DNA from: Ruegeria sp. A3M17
Lineage (GTDB): Bacteria; Pseudomonadota; Alphaproteobacteria; Rhodobacterales; Rhodobacteraceae
DNA: 64,000 nt
NCBI RefSeq assembly: GCF_003318255.1
Contig: NZ_QOCF01000008.1
Location: 1-64,000, forward strand
Direction of reading: 5' to 3'
Of the stretch, positions 47,607-56,232 are shown one piece after another. A program made the position numbers and the translations under genes. The notes beneath the pieces were generated by a model, which did no database searches, was not told where the DNA came from, and worked only from the letters and a program-made list of their open reading frames with translations. Numbering within the stretch: position 1 is the stretch's first letter; the number at the start of each line of letters is the position of its first letter.

Positions 47607-48083
47607 ATGAACTTTCTCCATCTAATCGCCACGTTGTCAGTGGTGACCATTGTAGGCGCATGCGCTTCTTCAACGACAACTCGACTCGCTCAAAACATCG
47701 TACGAATTGATGTTAGCGCCGCTCCAGCCTGCGGCTCGACTGGCGCAAGAAAACTGGTTTCAAGAATGGCTGCGGTCGAAACCATTCGCTTGGGTTACGA
47801 CAAGTATCTTATCGCGGCGATGGACTCTGAGAATAATGTTCGCATTGTCGGGGCCAACTACAACACGACCGGAACTCTAAACACGTATGGAAACACCGGA
47901 ACCTATTCCGGGCACACTACTGCGACACCAATCATCGGCGGTACGCAAGATGCAGCCGTTGTTGCCGTTATGTTCAAGAAAAACGATCTAGAAGCTGCAA
48001 ACGCAATTGATGCAAGAACCACTTTAGGCACCAATTGGGCCGAAGTTGTAGCCAAGGGCAAACCGAATAATTGTTTAAAGTGA
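47607..48083 (+). CDS. putative lipoprotein of unknown function
   Basis: The 158-residue protein has a lipoprotein signal (FLHLIATLSVVTIVGACASS; lipid cysteine at 19). A Thr/Gly/Asn-rich stretch, NYNTTGTLNTYGNTGTYSGH, near the middle lies in an otherwise short globular protein with VETIRLGYDKYLIAAMDS. Two later cysteines are at 42 (PACGST) and 156. I do not recognise a family. The gene is lower in G+C than its neighbours and isolated between ubiG and a convergent marR, suggesting later acquisition. Confidence 0.75.
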   Translation: MNFLHLIATLSVVTIVGACASSTTTRLAQNIVRIDVSAAPACGSTGARKLVSRMAAVETIRLGYDKYLIAAMDSENNVRIVGANYNTTGTLNTYGNTGTYSGHTTATPIIGGTQDAAVVAVMFKKNDLEAANAIDARTTLGTNWAEVVAKGKPNNCLK

Positions 48084-48125
48084 TGAACGGCGAAATTTAA
48101 TAGGGACGTCGTTAAGCACCGACCC

Positions 48126-48566
48126 CTATTCCCCCTCCAACTGCAACCTCAAATCCCGTAGCACCGGCAGCGTGCTGCGGACGCGCTCCAGCCCCAGCTC
48201 TCCGACCACGCGGTTGATCAGCGGGGCAATCGAGGAAATCGCCTGATCCCGCGCCCTGCGACCGGCGGGGCTGATGGCGACCATCTTGCGGCGGGCGTCG
48301 TCCCAGTCGGGGCGGATGTGGATGTACCCGGCCCATTCCAGTTTAGCCAATGTGTTGGTCATCGCGCCACGCGTGACGTGGAACGTATCGGCCAATTGTG
48401 CCGGGCTACGCTCGTTCCCCACAAAGACCAGATGGTTAAGCACCGAGAAATGCGAAATCTCCATACCCTTGGGCAGCACCCGGCTAAGCCGATTACGCAA
48501 CAGCTGGTCGGCGGTCAGGATTTCGCTGAACAGCGTGACCGCAAGGGCATTGTGTTCGTCAGTCAT
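48126..48566 (-). CDS. MarR-family transcriptional regulator
   Basis: The 146-residue protein has the MarR winged helix: ISHFSVLNHLVFVGNERSPAQLADTFHVTRGAMTNTLAKLEWAGYI, in parts, and the wing RPDWDDARRKMVAISPAGRRA. It likely acts as a dimer that responds to a phenolic or thiol-reactive ligand. It lies 14 bases after the nitrilase-family gene and closes the comF-grxC-nit-marR row on the minus strand. The target is unknown. Confidence 0.92.
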   Translation of the reverse strand: MTDEHNALAVTLFSEILTADQLLRNRLSRVLPKGMEISHFSVLNHLVFVGNERSPAQLADTFHVTRGAMTNTLAKLEWAGYIHIRPDWDDARRKMVAISPAGRRARDQAISSIAPLINRVVGELGLERVRSTLPVLRDLRLQLEGE

Positions 48567-48580
48567 GGTCCGGTTCTGGA

Positions 48581-49411
48581 TCAGGGTCCATCAAAGCGAC
48601 GGACGTGAGTCAACGAGGGCACGCGACGGCGCGCCTCAGACACAGAACTATCATGCATATCGAAAATGTGAATGCCCGGATCGGTCCCTGCGTCGATGAC
48701 GACCTCGCCCCAAGGGGCGACAACCGTGCTGTGGCCATAGGTATAGCGCGTCTTGCCGCGGGTCTTAGGGTGTTCGCCAGTTTGTGCGGGGGCCAGAACC
48801 CAACAGCCGGTCTCAATCGCCCGGGCGCGCAGCAACGATTCCCAATGCGCGGCACCCGTGACCGGCGAAAACGCCGCCGGAACCGTCAGGATACGTGCGC
48901 CCGCCTGTGCCAATGCTGCGTAAAGCGCTGGAAACCGGACGTCATAGCAGACGGTCATGCCAACCTTGCCAAAATCGGTTTCGGCAATCACAGCCTTGTC
49001 GCCGGGTCGGTAATTTTTGGATTCGCGAAAGGTTTCGGTCTCGGTGACCTGCACGTCGAACATATGGATCTTGTCATACCGCGCCACGACCTGCCCTTGC
49101 GGGTCGATCATGAAGGACCGGTTGGCAAACCGACCGTCCGCATCATGGGTTTTGATTGCCAAAGACCCGATCAGCAGCCAGACACCCAGCGCGGCGGCCT
49201 GATCCCGCAGGCCGGCCAGCGATTGGTCCTCTTCTTCGTGCTGCAGGACTTCGCGCTGCCGCGTGGTGCTGGTGGACACGCAGTTCGTCACCTCGGGCGT
49301 CAGGATGAACCGCGCGCCTAGCGCCGCCGCCTCGGCCATCATGGCGCGCACCCTGTCCAGATTTTCGGCCGGATCGTCCGACGAGGTGATTTGCAGCAGC
49401 GCGGTCTTCAT
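48581..49411 (-). CDS. carbon-nitrogen hydrolase, Nit2/omega-amidase-like
   Basis: The 276-residue protein is a nitrilase-superfamily hydrolase with the Glu-Lys-Cys triad: Glu in FILTPEVTN, Lys in RYDKIHMFDV and Cys in GMTVCYDVRFPALYA. It fits the Nit1/Nit2 branch, which repairs deaminated glutathione or hydrolyses omega-amides. The start shares a base with the grxC stop, and pairing with glutaredoxin favours the deaminated-glutathione amidase role; that is inference. Confidence 0.92.
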   Translation of the reverse strand: MKTALLQITSSDDPAENLDRVRAMMAEAAALGARFILTPEVTNCVSTSTTRQREVLQHEEEDQSLAGLRDQAAALGVWLLIGSLAIKTHDADGRFANRSFMIDPQGQVVARYDKIHMFDVQVTETETFRESKNYRPGDKAVIAETDFGKVGMTVCYDVRFPALYAALAQAGARILTVPAAFSPVTGAAHWESLLRARAIETGCWVLAPAQTGEHPKTRGKTRYTYGHSTVVAPWGEVVIDAGTDPGIHIFDMHDSSVSEARRRVPSLTHVRRFDGP

Positions 49412-49668
49412 CAGGCTGCGAGCAGGCGATCCAGCTTGCCCTGACGCTCCAGCTCATACAGTTCGTCACAGCCGCCCACGTGCTGCGCACCAATAAAGAT
49501 CTGTGGCACGGTTCTTTTGCCACCAGCGCGCTGGATCATCTCGGGCTTGCGCTTGGGGTGCATCAGCACGTCGACTTCCTTGAATTCGACGCCTTTCTGT
49601 TTCAGCAAGCGTTTGGCCGCGTGACAAAAGCCGCAGAGCGGCGAGGTGTAGATTTCTACCGGTTTCAT
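49411..49668 (-). CDS. grxC: glutaredoxin 3
   Basis: The 85-residue protein is a GrxC-type glutaredoxin: VEIYTSPLCGFCHAAKRLL with the redox pair C-G-F-C instead of the usual C-P-Y-C, the TVP loop in KRTVPQIFIG and the glutathione site GGCDELYEL. It reduces disulfides using glutathione. The ATG at 49668 is the family start. It lies between comF and the nitrilase-family gene, a common alphaproteobacterial order. Confidence 0.95.
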   Translation of the reverse strand: MKPVEIYTSPLCGFCHAAKRLLKQKGVEFKEVDVLMHPKRKPEMIQRAGGKRTVPQIFIGAQHVGGCDELYELERQGKLDRLLAA

Positions 49669-49705
49669 ATTCCGTACCTTCGCGTTTCGCATAATCTTGG
49701 GCGAA

Positions 49706-50434
49706 TTAGGCATCCTTGGCAACGCGCGCTAGGGTCAACACGGAAATATGATTTGCTCCGGATGCAAGGCAGACACGCGCGCAAGCCGCCAGTGTTGCGC
49801 CGGACGTCATCACATCATCCACCAGCAAGATATCGCGGCCCTGCAATTGGTCTTGCCGCTTTGGATGGGCGATGATCGCATGTTCAAGGATTTCAGCCCT
49901 CTCGGCGGCTGTTTTGCCGTCCAGAACCGGTGTCTTTCGGTGGCGCAGCAAAAGGTCCGGGCACACCTCAAGCCCAGCCTCTTTCCCAAGGTGCTGCGCC
50001 AGTAGAGCGGACTGGTTGTACCGCCGTTTCAACAATCGGGACCAGTGCAAAGGCACCGGTGCAAGCAGCATGCCTCCCCGGAACAGCTCTTGCCCGGCCC
50101 GCGCCAGCCAGCGTGCGGCGGGGCGGGTCAGTTCGGGCCTGTCACCGTGTTTCAAGGCCAGTATCAGCGACCGCGCTTTGCCATCGTACAACAGGGCCGA
50201 ACGCCCATCCCGCCACGGGCGCGGCGCCGCCAAGCAATCGTCGCACTCAATCCGGTGACCGCCTGAAACCCCCGGCAACGGCACCCCGCAGCTTTCGCAA
50301 ACAACTCCACCGATAAAGGGCGTCTCGCGCCAGCAGGGCCCACACAGCCCGAAATCCGATTCGGTCAGGTCCCCGCATCCCAGACAGCGCGGCGGATAGA
50401 TCAGCGCGACGGCGGTTTGAATCCGGTGCCACAT
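49706..50434 (-). CDS. comF: ComF-family phosphoribosyltransferase-like protein
   Basis: From the ATG at 50434 the protein has 242 residues. The N-terminal zinc-ribbon-like part has four cysteine pairs (CLGCGD, CGPCWR, CESCGVP, CDDC), followed by a phosphoribosyltransferase fold with KRRYNQSALLAQ and the PRPP loop ILLVDDVMTSGATLAAC. ComF proteins are linked to DNA uptake in competent bacteria. The upstream extension of this frame is antisense to a methyltransferase and is excluded. Divergent from that gene by 16 bases. Confidence 0.93.
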   Translation of the reverse strand: MWHRIQTAVALIYPPRCLGCGDLTESDFGLCGPCWRETPFIGGVVCESCGVPLPGVSGGHRIECDDCLAAPRPWRDGRSALLYDGKARSLILALKHGDRPELTRPAARWLARAGQELFRGGMLLAPVPLHWSRLLKRRYNQSALLAQHLGKEAGLEVCPDLLLRHRKTPVLDGKTAAERAEILEHAIIAHPKRQDQLQGRDILLVDDVMTSGATLAACARVCLASGANHISVLTLARVAKDA

Positions 50435-50450
50435 GCGATAGTTGCGCCCT

Positions 50451-51281
50451 ATGAAACTGCCTGAGTCCAATACACCCTCTTTGTTTGATCGCCAGGTCCT
50501 TGCCCTGCATCGCGTCCGCGCGAAGAATGAGGCCCTGTTCCTGCATCGTGCCGCTGTGGACGAAGTGCAGGATCGGCTCTCCATGGTTAACAAAACCTTT
50601 ACGGCCCCTGCGATCGTGACGCCATTTGCACATATCTGGCAGAACACGTTGCCCGAGGCGCAGATCGTTGCGGATGAAGAGGTTCTGGCCCTGACTCCCG
50701 GCGCGCATGATTTGGTCATCCACGCCATGGCGCTGCATTGGGCCAATGATCCTGTCGGGCAATTGATCCAATGTCGCCGTGCTCTGCGCCCCGACGGGTT
50801 GCTGTTGGTCGTGTGTCTGGGCGGAGAAACCCTGCACGAATTGCGCGCCGCATTGGGACAGGCCGAAATCGAGGTAACCGGAGGCCTCAGCCCCCGCATC
50901 GTTCCGATGGCCGAGCTACGCGATCTTGGCGGGTTGCTGCAACGGGCGGGGTTTGCGCTGCCAGTCGCCGACACTGCGCGCCTGACGGCTGAATACCGCG
51001 ACATGCACCACCTGATGCATGACCTGCGCGCCATGGGTGAGACCAACAGCCTGTCCGGGCGCATGAAACAACCCACCAAGCGACAGGTCTTTACTCGCGC
51101 ACAGCAGGTCTATGCCGACAACTTCTCAACGCCCGGGGAGCGGTTGGCCGCCACCTATGAATTGATCTGCCTGACCGGCTGGTCGCCCGATGACAGCCAG
51201 CAAAAACCATTACGCCCCGGATCAGCCAAAGCGCGGCTTGCGGATGCGCTGGGTACAAAAGAAGGCAAACTGTCCAATTGA
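50451..51281 (+). CDS. BioC/NDUFAF5-like methyltransferase
   Basis: The 276-residue protein belongs to the group of SAM methyltransferases near BioC and mitochondrial NDUFAF5. It starts SLFDRQVLALHRVRAK and has DLVIHAMALHWANDPVGQLIQCRRALRPDGLLLVVCLGG in parts. The glycine motif I is weak or missing: no clear E/DxGxGxG is seen where expected, which is common in this subgroup. The target may be a respiratory complex protein or a biotin precursor; I cannot decide. It is divergent from comF and precedes hemH by 57 bases. Confidence 0.82.
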   Translation: MKLPESNTPSLFDRQVLALHRVRAKNEALFLHRAAVDEVQDRLSMVNKTFTAPAIVTPFAHIWQNTLPEAQIVADEEVLALTPGAHDLVIHAMALHWANDPVGQLIQCRRALRPDGLLLVVCLGGETLHELRAALGQAEIEVTGGLSPRIVPMAELRDLGGLLQRAGFALPVADTARLTAEYRDMHHLMHDLRAMGETNSLSGRMKQPTKRQVFTRAQQVYADNFSTPGERLAATYELICLTGWSPDDSQQKPLRPGSAKARLADALGTKEGKLSN

Positions 51282-51338
51282 CGACCGGGCTTTTCCGGTT
51301 ATCTCAGGCCAGTACAGAGAAATCTTAGGAAGCATCAG

Positions 51339-52388
51339 ATGTTTGACGCCACTCGCCCCGATCATGCCCCCGCAGACCACCCCAAGGTCAAAATGGGCCG
51401 CGTCGGCATCCTGCTGGCCAATCTTGGTACCCCGGATGACTACAGCTATTGGCCGATGCGCCGGTATCTGAACGAGTTTTTGTCAGACCAGCGCGTAATC
51501 GACTATCCCAAGTGGAAATGGCAGCCGATTCTTCAGGGAATCATCCTGACCAAACGCCCGTTCAGTTCCGGTGAGGCCTACAAGTCGATCTGGAACCACG
51601 ACAAGGGCGAAAGCCCACTGATGACGATCACCAAGGACCAGACAGCCAAGCTGCGCGACGCGATGCAGGAACGGTATGGCGATCAGGTGATGGTCGATTT
51701 CTGCATGCGTTACGGCAACCCTTCGACCAAATCCAAAGTCCGTGAGATGGTTGCCGCAGGCTGCGACCGCATCCTGTTCTTCCCGCTTTACCCGCAATAT
51801 GCTGGCGCGACGACTGCAACAGCCAATGATCAGTTCTTCCGCGCGCTGATGGACGAAACCTGGCAACCTGCGTCTCGCACCGTTCCGGCCTATTTCGACG
51901 AGCCTGCATATATCGACGTTTTGGCCGGGTCAGTGGAAAAAGCCTATGCCGCGCTGGAGACCAAACCGGATGTCCTTGTCTGTTCTTATCACGGCATGCC
52001 AGAGCGCTATTTGCACCAGGGCGACCCCTATCATTGCCAATGCGCGAAAACGAGCCGATTGCTGAAAGAACGGCTGGGCTGGTCGGACGATCAGCTGGTC
52101 TCAACCTTCCAATCGCGATTCGGTCCCGAGGAATGGCTTAAACCCTATACCGTGGATCATGTGGCTGATCTGGCGCGGCAGGGAAAGAAGAACATCGCCG
52201 TGATAGCGCCCGCGTTTTCCGCCGATTGCATCGAGACGCTGGAAGAGATCAACGAAGAGATCAAGGAAAGCTTTGAAGAGGCCGGCGGTCAGACCTTTAC
52301 CTATATCCCCTGCCTCAATGACGATGATTCGCACATTGGCGCGCTGGGCAAGGTAATCGAAGACAATCTGAAGGGCTGGCTCGACTGA
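51339..52388 (+). CDS. hemH: ferrochelatase
   Basis: The 349-residue protein inserts iron into protoporphyrin IX, the last step of haem synthesis. Marks are VGILLANLGTPDDYSYW, the catalytic histidine in VCSYHGMPERYL, and the acidic site in PAFSADCIETLEEI. Cysteines in DPYHCQCAKTS are seen in some alphaproteobacterial enzymes. AGGAAG precedes the ATG. A bidirectional terminator follows. Length is typical. Confidence 0.96.
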   Translation: MFDATRPDHAPADHPKVKMGRVGILLANLGTPDDYSYWPMRRYLNEFLSDQRVIDYPKWKWQPILQGIILTKRPFSSGEAYKSIWNHDKGESPLMTITKDQTAKLRDAMQERYGDQVMVDFCMRYGNPSTKSKVREMVAAGCDRILFFPLYPQYAGATTATANDQFFRALMDETWQPASRTVPAYFDEPAYIDVLAGSVEKAYAALETKPDVLVCSYHGMPERYLHQGDPYHCQCAKTSRLLKERLGWSDDQLVSTFQSRFGPEEWLKPYTVDHVADLARQGKKNIAVIAPAFSADCIETLEEINEEIKESFEEAGGQTFTYIPCLNDDDSHIGALGKVIEDNLKGWLD

Positions 52389-52411
52389 CCGTTTCCAATC
52401 ATACAGACATG

Positions 52412-52445
52412 AAAAAAGGCGGTGGATCGCTCCACCGCCTTTTCT
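52412..52445. terminator. bidirectional terminator between hemH and a small convergent gene
   Basis: GGCGGTGGA (52418-52426) and TCCACCGCC (52431-52439) form a 9-bp stem with a 4-base loop, flanked by six A on the left and TTTTCTC on the right. It serves hemH on the plus strand and the 52465 gene on the minus strand. Confidence 0.88.
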
Positions 52446-52464
52446 CTAGATTTAGCTCGTCAAA

Positions 52465-52647
52465 TTAGCTTGCTGCAACAGCTGCGGCAACTACGACCAG
52501 CAGGATCAGCGGCAGGATGATACCCTGCGACGAACCCTGAGTTTCCTCTACAACAACCGGTGCTTCAACAACCGGCTCTTCCAGGTTACCGGCATAAGCG
52601 GTCGAAGCAGCAGCAGTCAATGCAGCGGCGAGAACGAGTTTTTTCAT
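52465..52647 (-). CDS. small exported membrane protein
   Basis: The 60-residue protein has a Sec signal (MKKLVLAAALTAAASTAYAG) and, after a short acidic linker (NLEEPVVEAPVVVEETQ), a C-terminal membrane segment LPLILLVVVAAAVAAS. Short proteins of this plan with an acidic PVVxxxVVVEE linker are frequent in Rhodobacteraceae, with no known role. GGAGG precedes the ATG at 52647. It has its own terminator shared with hemH. Confidence 0.82.
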   Translation of the reverse strand: MKKLVLAAALTAAASTAYAGNLEEPVVEAPVVVEETQGSSQGIILPLILLVVVAAAVAAS

Positions 52648-52787
52648 ATTAACCTCCAGAGTTTGCACGGCTCCATCAATCGGAACCGCACACCTAAGAC
52701 TTACCTCGTGGTTTTTTTCTAATCAGCTATATGGCTGGAATGCAATTGCAACTTGAGCCACAAGCGGGTTCGTGCGCGAAAATGTCG

Positions 52788-53387
52788 TCAAATTAGCAAC
52801 ACTTGCGTGCCGACCTTCGCCATCGAGAACAGCTCAGCGATATCTTCGTTGAACAGGCCAATGCATCCGTTCGACGACCGGCGACCAATTTTGCGCGTGT
52901 CATGCGTTCCGTGAATCCGGTAGTATTTCCAACTCAGGTATAAAGCATGCGTTCCCAATGGGTTATCGGGGCCCGGCGGAATATGGTCCGGCCATTCGGG
53001 ATTTCGCTTCTTCATAGAAGGTGTCGGCGACCAGCTGGGACCTTCAACTTTGCGGATGACGCTGGTGCGGCCCCGGCGGGTCAATTCTTCGGTCAGCGGA
53101 ACGGATGAGGGATAGAGTTTGTATACAGATTGATCATCTGACCAATAATGCAGCGCTCGGGAAACCGTATCGACCAGAATAGCCCCATTATTCGTGTTCG
53201 AGAAATAGGGCTGCCAATCCAGGGCGCGGAACCCCGAGACATTGCGACGCACGTCTGGCTCGGCCTCGGGTGCTGGGCGCAGTGGGTCACCTGGAGTGTA
53301 CTGGGCGAGCGCTGGCGATGCCAGCAGGGCCGAAGCACCGGCCAGAAATCCTCGGCGGCTTGATGAGTGAATGGGTTTCTTGACCAT
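52788..53387 (-). CDS. L,D-transpeptidase (YkuD family)
   Basis: The 199-residue protein has a Tat-type signal (SSRRGFLAGASALLAS, residues ~9-28) and a YkuD domain. The catalytic core is HGTHDTRKIGRRSSNGCIGLFNEDI in parts, with the histidine and cysteine of the HxxN/S...SxGC motif. Such enzymes make 3-3 links in peptidoglycan or attach proteins to it. It is divergent from a CAP lipoprotein gene. Length and core are normal for the alphaproteobacterial ErfK/YbiS group. Confidence 0.92.
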   Translation of the reverse strand: MVKKPIHSSSRRGFLAGASALLASPALAQYTPGDPLRPAPEAEPDVRRNVSGFRALDWQPYFSNTNNGAILVDTVSRALHYWSDDQSVYKLYPSSVPLTEELTRRGRTSVIRKVEGPSWSPTPSMKKRNPEWPDHIPPGPDNPLGTHALYLSWKYYRIHGTHDTRKIGRRSSNGCIGLFNEDIAELFSMAKVGTQVLLI

Positions 53388-53556
53388 AGTGACCGGTCCT
53401 TTGCGAAAGATGTCCTGAAATTTTCACGTATTTTATTGCCAGAATGCGTCAATCGCAAATCAAACCGGCAGAAACATGCAAGAATCAGCCATTGCAGGTT
53501 TGCCGAAGGCTGCATGGCGCGCTATGCCGTATGTCGACACAATAATCAGGTCGATC

Positions 53557-54072
53557 ATGACGCGTATTATCACATTACTGTTTCTTTGCTTTGTTGCGCT
53601 GGCTGCATGTACCCCAAGCGGCACCCCAACTTACGGATCAGATGGCCGTCCACTGCCGTCGGTCTATAAGATTCGCGGCAACCCCGAAAAGCTCCAGTTC
53701 CGCATGCTGGATTCGGTAAATGCCTTGCGCCAGGCTCAGGGTTTGCAGGCGGTGCAGCTGAACTCGCAGCTGAATGCCGCGGCCGCGACCCACTCCAAGG
53801 ATATGGCGCGCCAGAACCGCCCATGGCACTTCGGTTCGGACGGGTCGTCGCCCATAGATCGCGCGCAACGCGTCGGTTTCTACGGGACTTTCCTGGGTGA
53901 GGCGATTTCAGAAACCTATGAGACCGAAACCGAAACCCTGGCCGCCTGGATGCAGGAACCCGGCCCCCGAGCCGTGATCATGGATCCCAAAGCGTCACAA
54001 ATGGGCTTTTCCTGGCATCAGGAAGGTGGCGGGAAAATCTGGTGGACGCTGGAAATGGGAGCAGGCGGGTAA
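53557..54072 (+). CDS. CAP-domain lipoprotein
   Basis: From the ATG at 53557 the protein has 171 residues. It has a lipoprotein signal (IITLLFLCFVALAAC, lipid Cys18) and a CAP/SCP domain: LDSVNALRQAQGLQAVQLNSQLNAAAATHSKDMARQN in parts, WHFGSDGSSPIDRAQRVGF and GEAISETYETETETLAAWM. The conserved His and Glu of CAP proteins are in these stretches. The function of bacterial CAP proteins is mostly unknown, some affecting the envelope. A strong terminator follows. Confidence 0.88.
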   Translation: MTRIITLLFLCFVALAACTPSGTPTYGSDGRPLPSVYKIRGNPEKLQFRMLDSVNALRQAQGLQAVQLNSQLNAAAATHSKDMARQNRPWHFGSDGSSPIDRAQRVGFYGTFLGEAISETYETETETLAAWMQEPGPRAVIMDPKASQMGFSWHQEGGGKIWWTLEMGAGG

Positions 54073-54090
54073 CCAAAAGCCGCCTCGAGG

Positions 54091-54120
54091 AAAAAGCCCC
54101 CAGCTTTCGGGGGCTTTTTT
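54091..54120. terminator. bidirectional terminator between CAP gene and ptsN
   Basis: AAAAAGCCCCC (54091-54101) and GGGGGCTTTTTT (54109-54120) enclose a 7-base loop. The symmetric A and T flanks let it serve both convergent genes. Confidence 0.88.
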
Positions 54121-54131
54121 ATTTCAGCAGG

Positions 54132-54599
54132 TCAGGCGGCCTGCATGGACTGCGCTTCGGTCAGAATCGCATAAAGCTTGACCGGATCAGGGTTAGCCCG
54201 CAGCTTTGTACAAACAGACGTGTCGCGCAGTGTTCGGGACACCAGCGCAAGCGCTTTAAGGTGATCGACACCTGCCTCCTCCGGTGCGAAAAGCGCAAAT
54301 GCTATATCAACGGGCTGCCGGTCGACCGATCCAAAATCAATCGGTTTTTCGAGCATAACAAATACACCCGAGACAGAGTCCAGATCTCCCAGCCGAGCGT
54401 GTGGCAACGCGACACCGTGTCCAACCCCGGTCGGACCCAGGCTTTCGCGCTCCAGCAAGCAATCGACGACAGTCTGCGCATCCAGATGCAAAGTCCCGGC
54501 GGCAACATCGCCAATTTCCTGAAACAACCGCTTCTTACTAGAAGCGGCGGACAACACACGTACTGCTTCGGGCCTTAATATGCTCGAAAGCTCCATCAT
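54132..54599 (-). CDS. ptsN: nitrogen-regulatory PTS IIA protein
   Basis: The 155-residue protein is EIIA-Ntr, with the phosphorylated histidine in GHGVALPHARLGDL and the conserved LERESLGPTGVG before it. It takes part in the regulatory PTS that links nitrogen and carbon state to potassium handling and other targets. GGAG precedes the ATG; a second ATG directly follows. It lies downstream of hpf by 57 bases, the usual neighbour. Confidence 0.94.
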   Translation of the reverse strand: MMELSSILRPEAVRVLSAASSKKRLFQEIGDVAAGTLHLDAQTVVDCLLERESLGPTGVGHGVALPHARLGDLDSVSGVFVMLEKPIDFGSVDRQPVDIAFALFAPEEAGVDHLKALALVSRTLRDTSVCTKLRANPDPVKLYAILTEAQSMQAA

Positions 54600-54656
54600 C
54601 ACGCTCCATGGCGGGGCCCCTGCAATTGCAGGGGCGTGCCTTGCTAGTCTTGCCTG

Positions 54657-55220
54657 TTACGGATCAATCCAGCCGATGTTACCGTCCTCGCGACGGTACA
54701 CGACATTCAATCCGTCCTTGTTTTCGTTTCGGAACACAAGCACCGGCGCACCGGCAAGTTCCATCTGCATGACCGCCTCTCCAACACTCAGCGATGGGAT
54801 CTTGGTTTCCATCTCAGCCACGATCATGGGCTGCAGAGTATCGGGCTCGTCAGCCATCTCCGATTCGTCAGAGGCGAGGATATAAGACGACGCTCCGAAG
54901 AGTTCAACAGGCTCGGACCGATCCTTGTGGTGGTCTTTCAGCCGGCGCTTATAACGGCGCAGTTGCGTTTCCATCTTGTCGCAGCATCCCTCAAACGCCG
55001 CGTAAATCTCGGTTGCGTGTGCCTTGGCCTGAGCGGTCAGACCAGTGGAAAGATGCACTGTGGTTTCGCATACATATTCATGCGCTGAACGGGAAAAGAC
55101 GACGTTGGCATCTGTCGGACGTTGGGCATATTTGCCCACGACCTCGCCCAGTTCGGTCTGCACATGAGTTTGCAGGGCCGCACCGATGTCGATCTGTTTT
55201 CCGCTGATTTGGTAACGCAT
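54657..55220 (-). CDS. hpf: ribosome hibernation promoting factor, long form
   Basis: The 187-residue protein has the N-terminal S30AE domain (MRYQISGKQIDIGAALQTHV, HATEIYAAFEGCCDKMETQLRRYKRRL in parts) and a C-terminal dimerisation domain ending MELAGAPVLVFRNENKDGLNVVYRREDG, so it is a long HPF that can pair 70S ribosomes into 100S dimers. AGGAG precedes the ATG at 55220. The frame is open upstream but the extra codons are not family-like. rpoN, often between lptB and hpf, is absent. Confidence 0.95.
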   Translation of the reverse strand: MRYQISGKQIDIGAALQTHVQTELGEVVGKYAQRPTDANVVFSRSAHEYVCETTVHLSTGLTAQAKAHATEIYAAFEGCCDKMETQLRRYKRRLKDHHKDRSEPVELFGASSYILASDESEMADEPDTLQPMIVAEMETKIPSLSVGEAVMQMELAGAPVLVFRNENKDGLNVVYRREDGNIGWIDP

Positions 55221-55473
55221 GTGATCTCCTTCACAATTCACACCCATTTCTGACGTCACGTAATGCGACGCGCTTGTTTTTATCGGGTGGGGGACATCGG
55301 CAAATCCTGCGGTAACCGCACCGGCCCCCCTTCCAAGAAGGGGCGTCGTGATCCAGTCGGGAACCGAAGAAATGCCATAGTCCAATTGAGGCAAGAGACG
55401 GCGGGAGAGTCAATCAAAACAGGCGTGTATATACGTGATTTCCGCCATGCGCCCGGCGAATATCTGCGCAAGC

Positions 55474-56232
55474 TCATGAAATACGGAAGTTTTCGCCCAG
55501 GTAAACCCGGCGCACGTTTTCGTTTTCAACCACTTCGTCGGGTGTGCCGGACATCAGGACCTGACCATCATGCAGGATGTACGCTCGATCTACAATCTCT
55601 AGTGTTTCGCGCACGTTGTGATCGGTGATCAACACGCCGATCCCACGCTTTTTCAGATCCGCCACCAGATGGCGGATATCCCCGACGCTGATCGGGTCGA
55701 CGCCCGCAAAGGGTTCATCCAACAACAGATATTTCGGATCTGCTGCCAAACAGCGCGCGATCTCGACCCTGCGACGCTCACCGCCGGACAGGGCCAGCGC
55801 GGGTGCGCGGCGCAGGTGTTCAATCGAGAAATCGGACAACAGCTCTTCCAGCCGCTCTTTTCGGCGGTGGGCATGATTGACGGTGATATCCAGAACGGCG
55901 GCGATATTGTCCTCGACACTCATGCCACGGAAAATCGACATCTCTTGCGGCAGATATCCGATCCCAAGACGCGCGCGGCGATACATGGGCAGCGTTGTGA
56001 CAACCTGGCCGTCAATCGTAACAGTGCCGGCCTCAGGAAACACAAGGCCCGCGACCGAGTAGAATGTGGTGGTCTTGCCTGACCCGTTCGGACCCAGCAG
56101 CGCCACGACCTCGGATCGGCCCAAGGTCATGGAAACGTCGCGGATCACTGTCTTTTTTCGGTAAGACTTGCGAAGTTTTTCGATTTTCAGGCCAGAGGCG
56201 CCTTCGGCTACCGTCAGGTTTGGCTGAGCCAT
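55474..56232 (-). CDS. lptB: LPS export ABC transporter ATP-binding protein
   Basis: The 252-residue ATPase has Walker A LLGPNGSGKTTTFYS, the signature LSGGERRRVEIARCLA, Walker B KYLLLDEPFAGVDPISVG and the switch histidine in LITDHNVRETL. It powers LptFG extraction of lipopolysaccharide from the inner membrane. It shares a base with the lptA stop and lies last in the rnd-kdsD-lptC-lptA-lptB row. Confidence 0.96.
   Translation of the reverse strand: MAQPNLTVAEGASGLKIEKLRKSYRKKTVIRDVSMTLGRSEVVALLGPNGSGKTTTFYSVAGLVFPEAGTVTIDGQVVTTLPMYRRARLGIGYLPQEMSIFRGMSVEDNIAAVLDITVNHAHRRKERLEELLSDFSIEHLRRAPALALSGGERRRVEIARCLAADPKYLLLDEPFAGVDPISVGDIRHLVADLKKRGIGVLITDHNVRETLEIVDRAYILHDGQVLMSGTPDEVVENENVRRVYLGENFRIS

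Noticed and set aside
50435-51079. long N-terminal extension of comF
   Set aside because: It is antisense to the BioC-like methyltransferase gene, and the zinc-ribbon start at 50434 is the normal ComF start.
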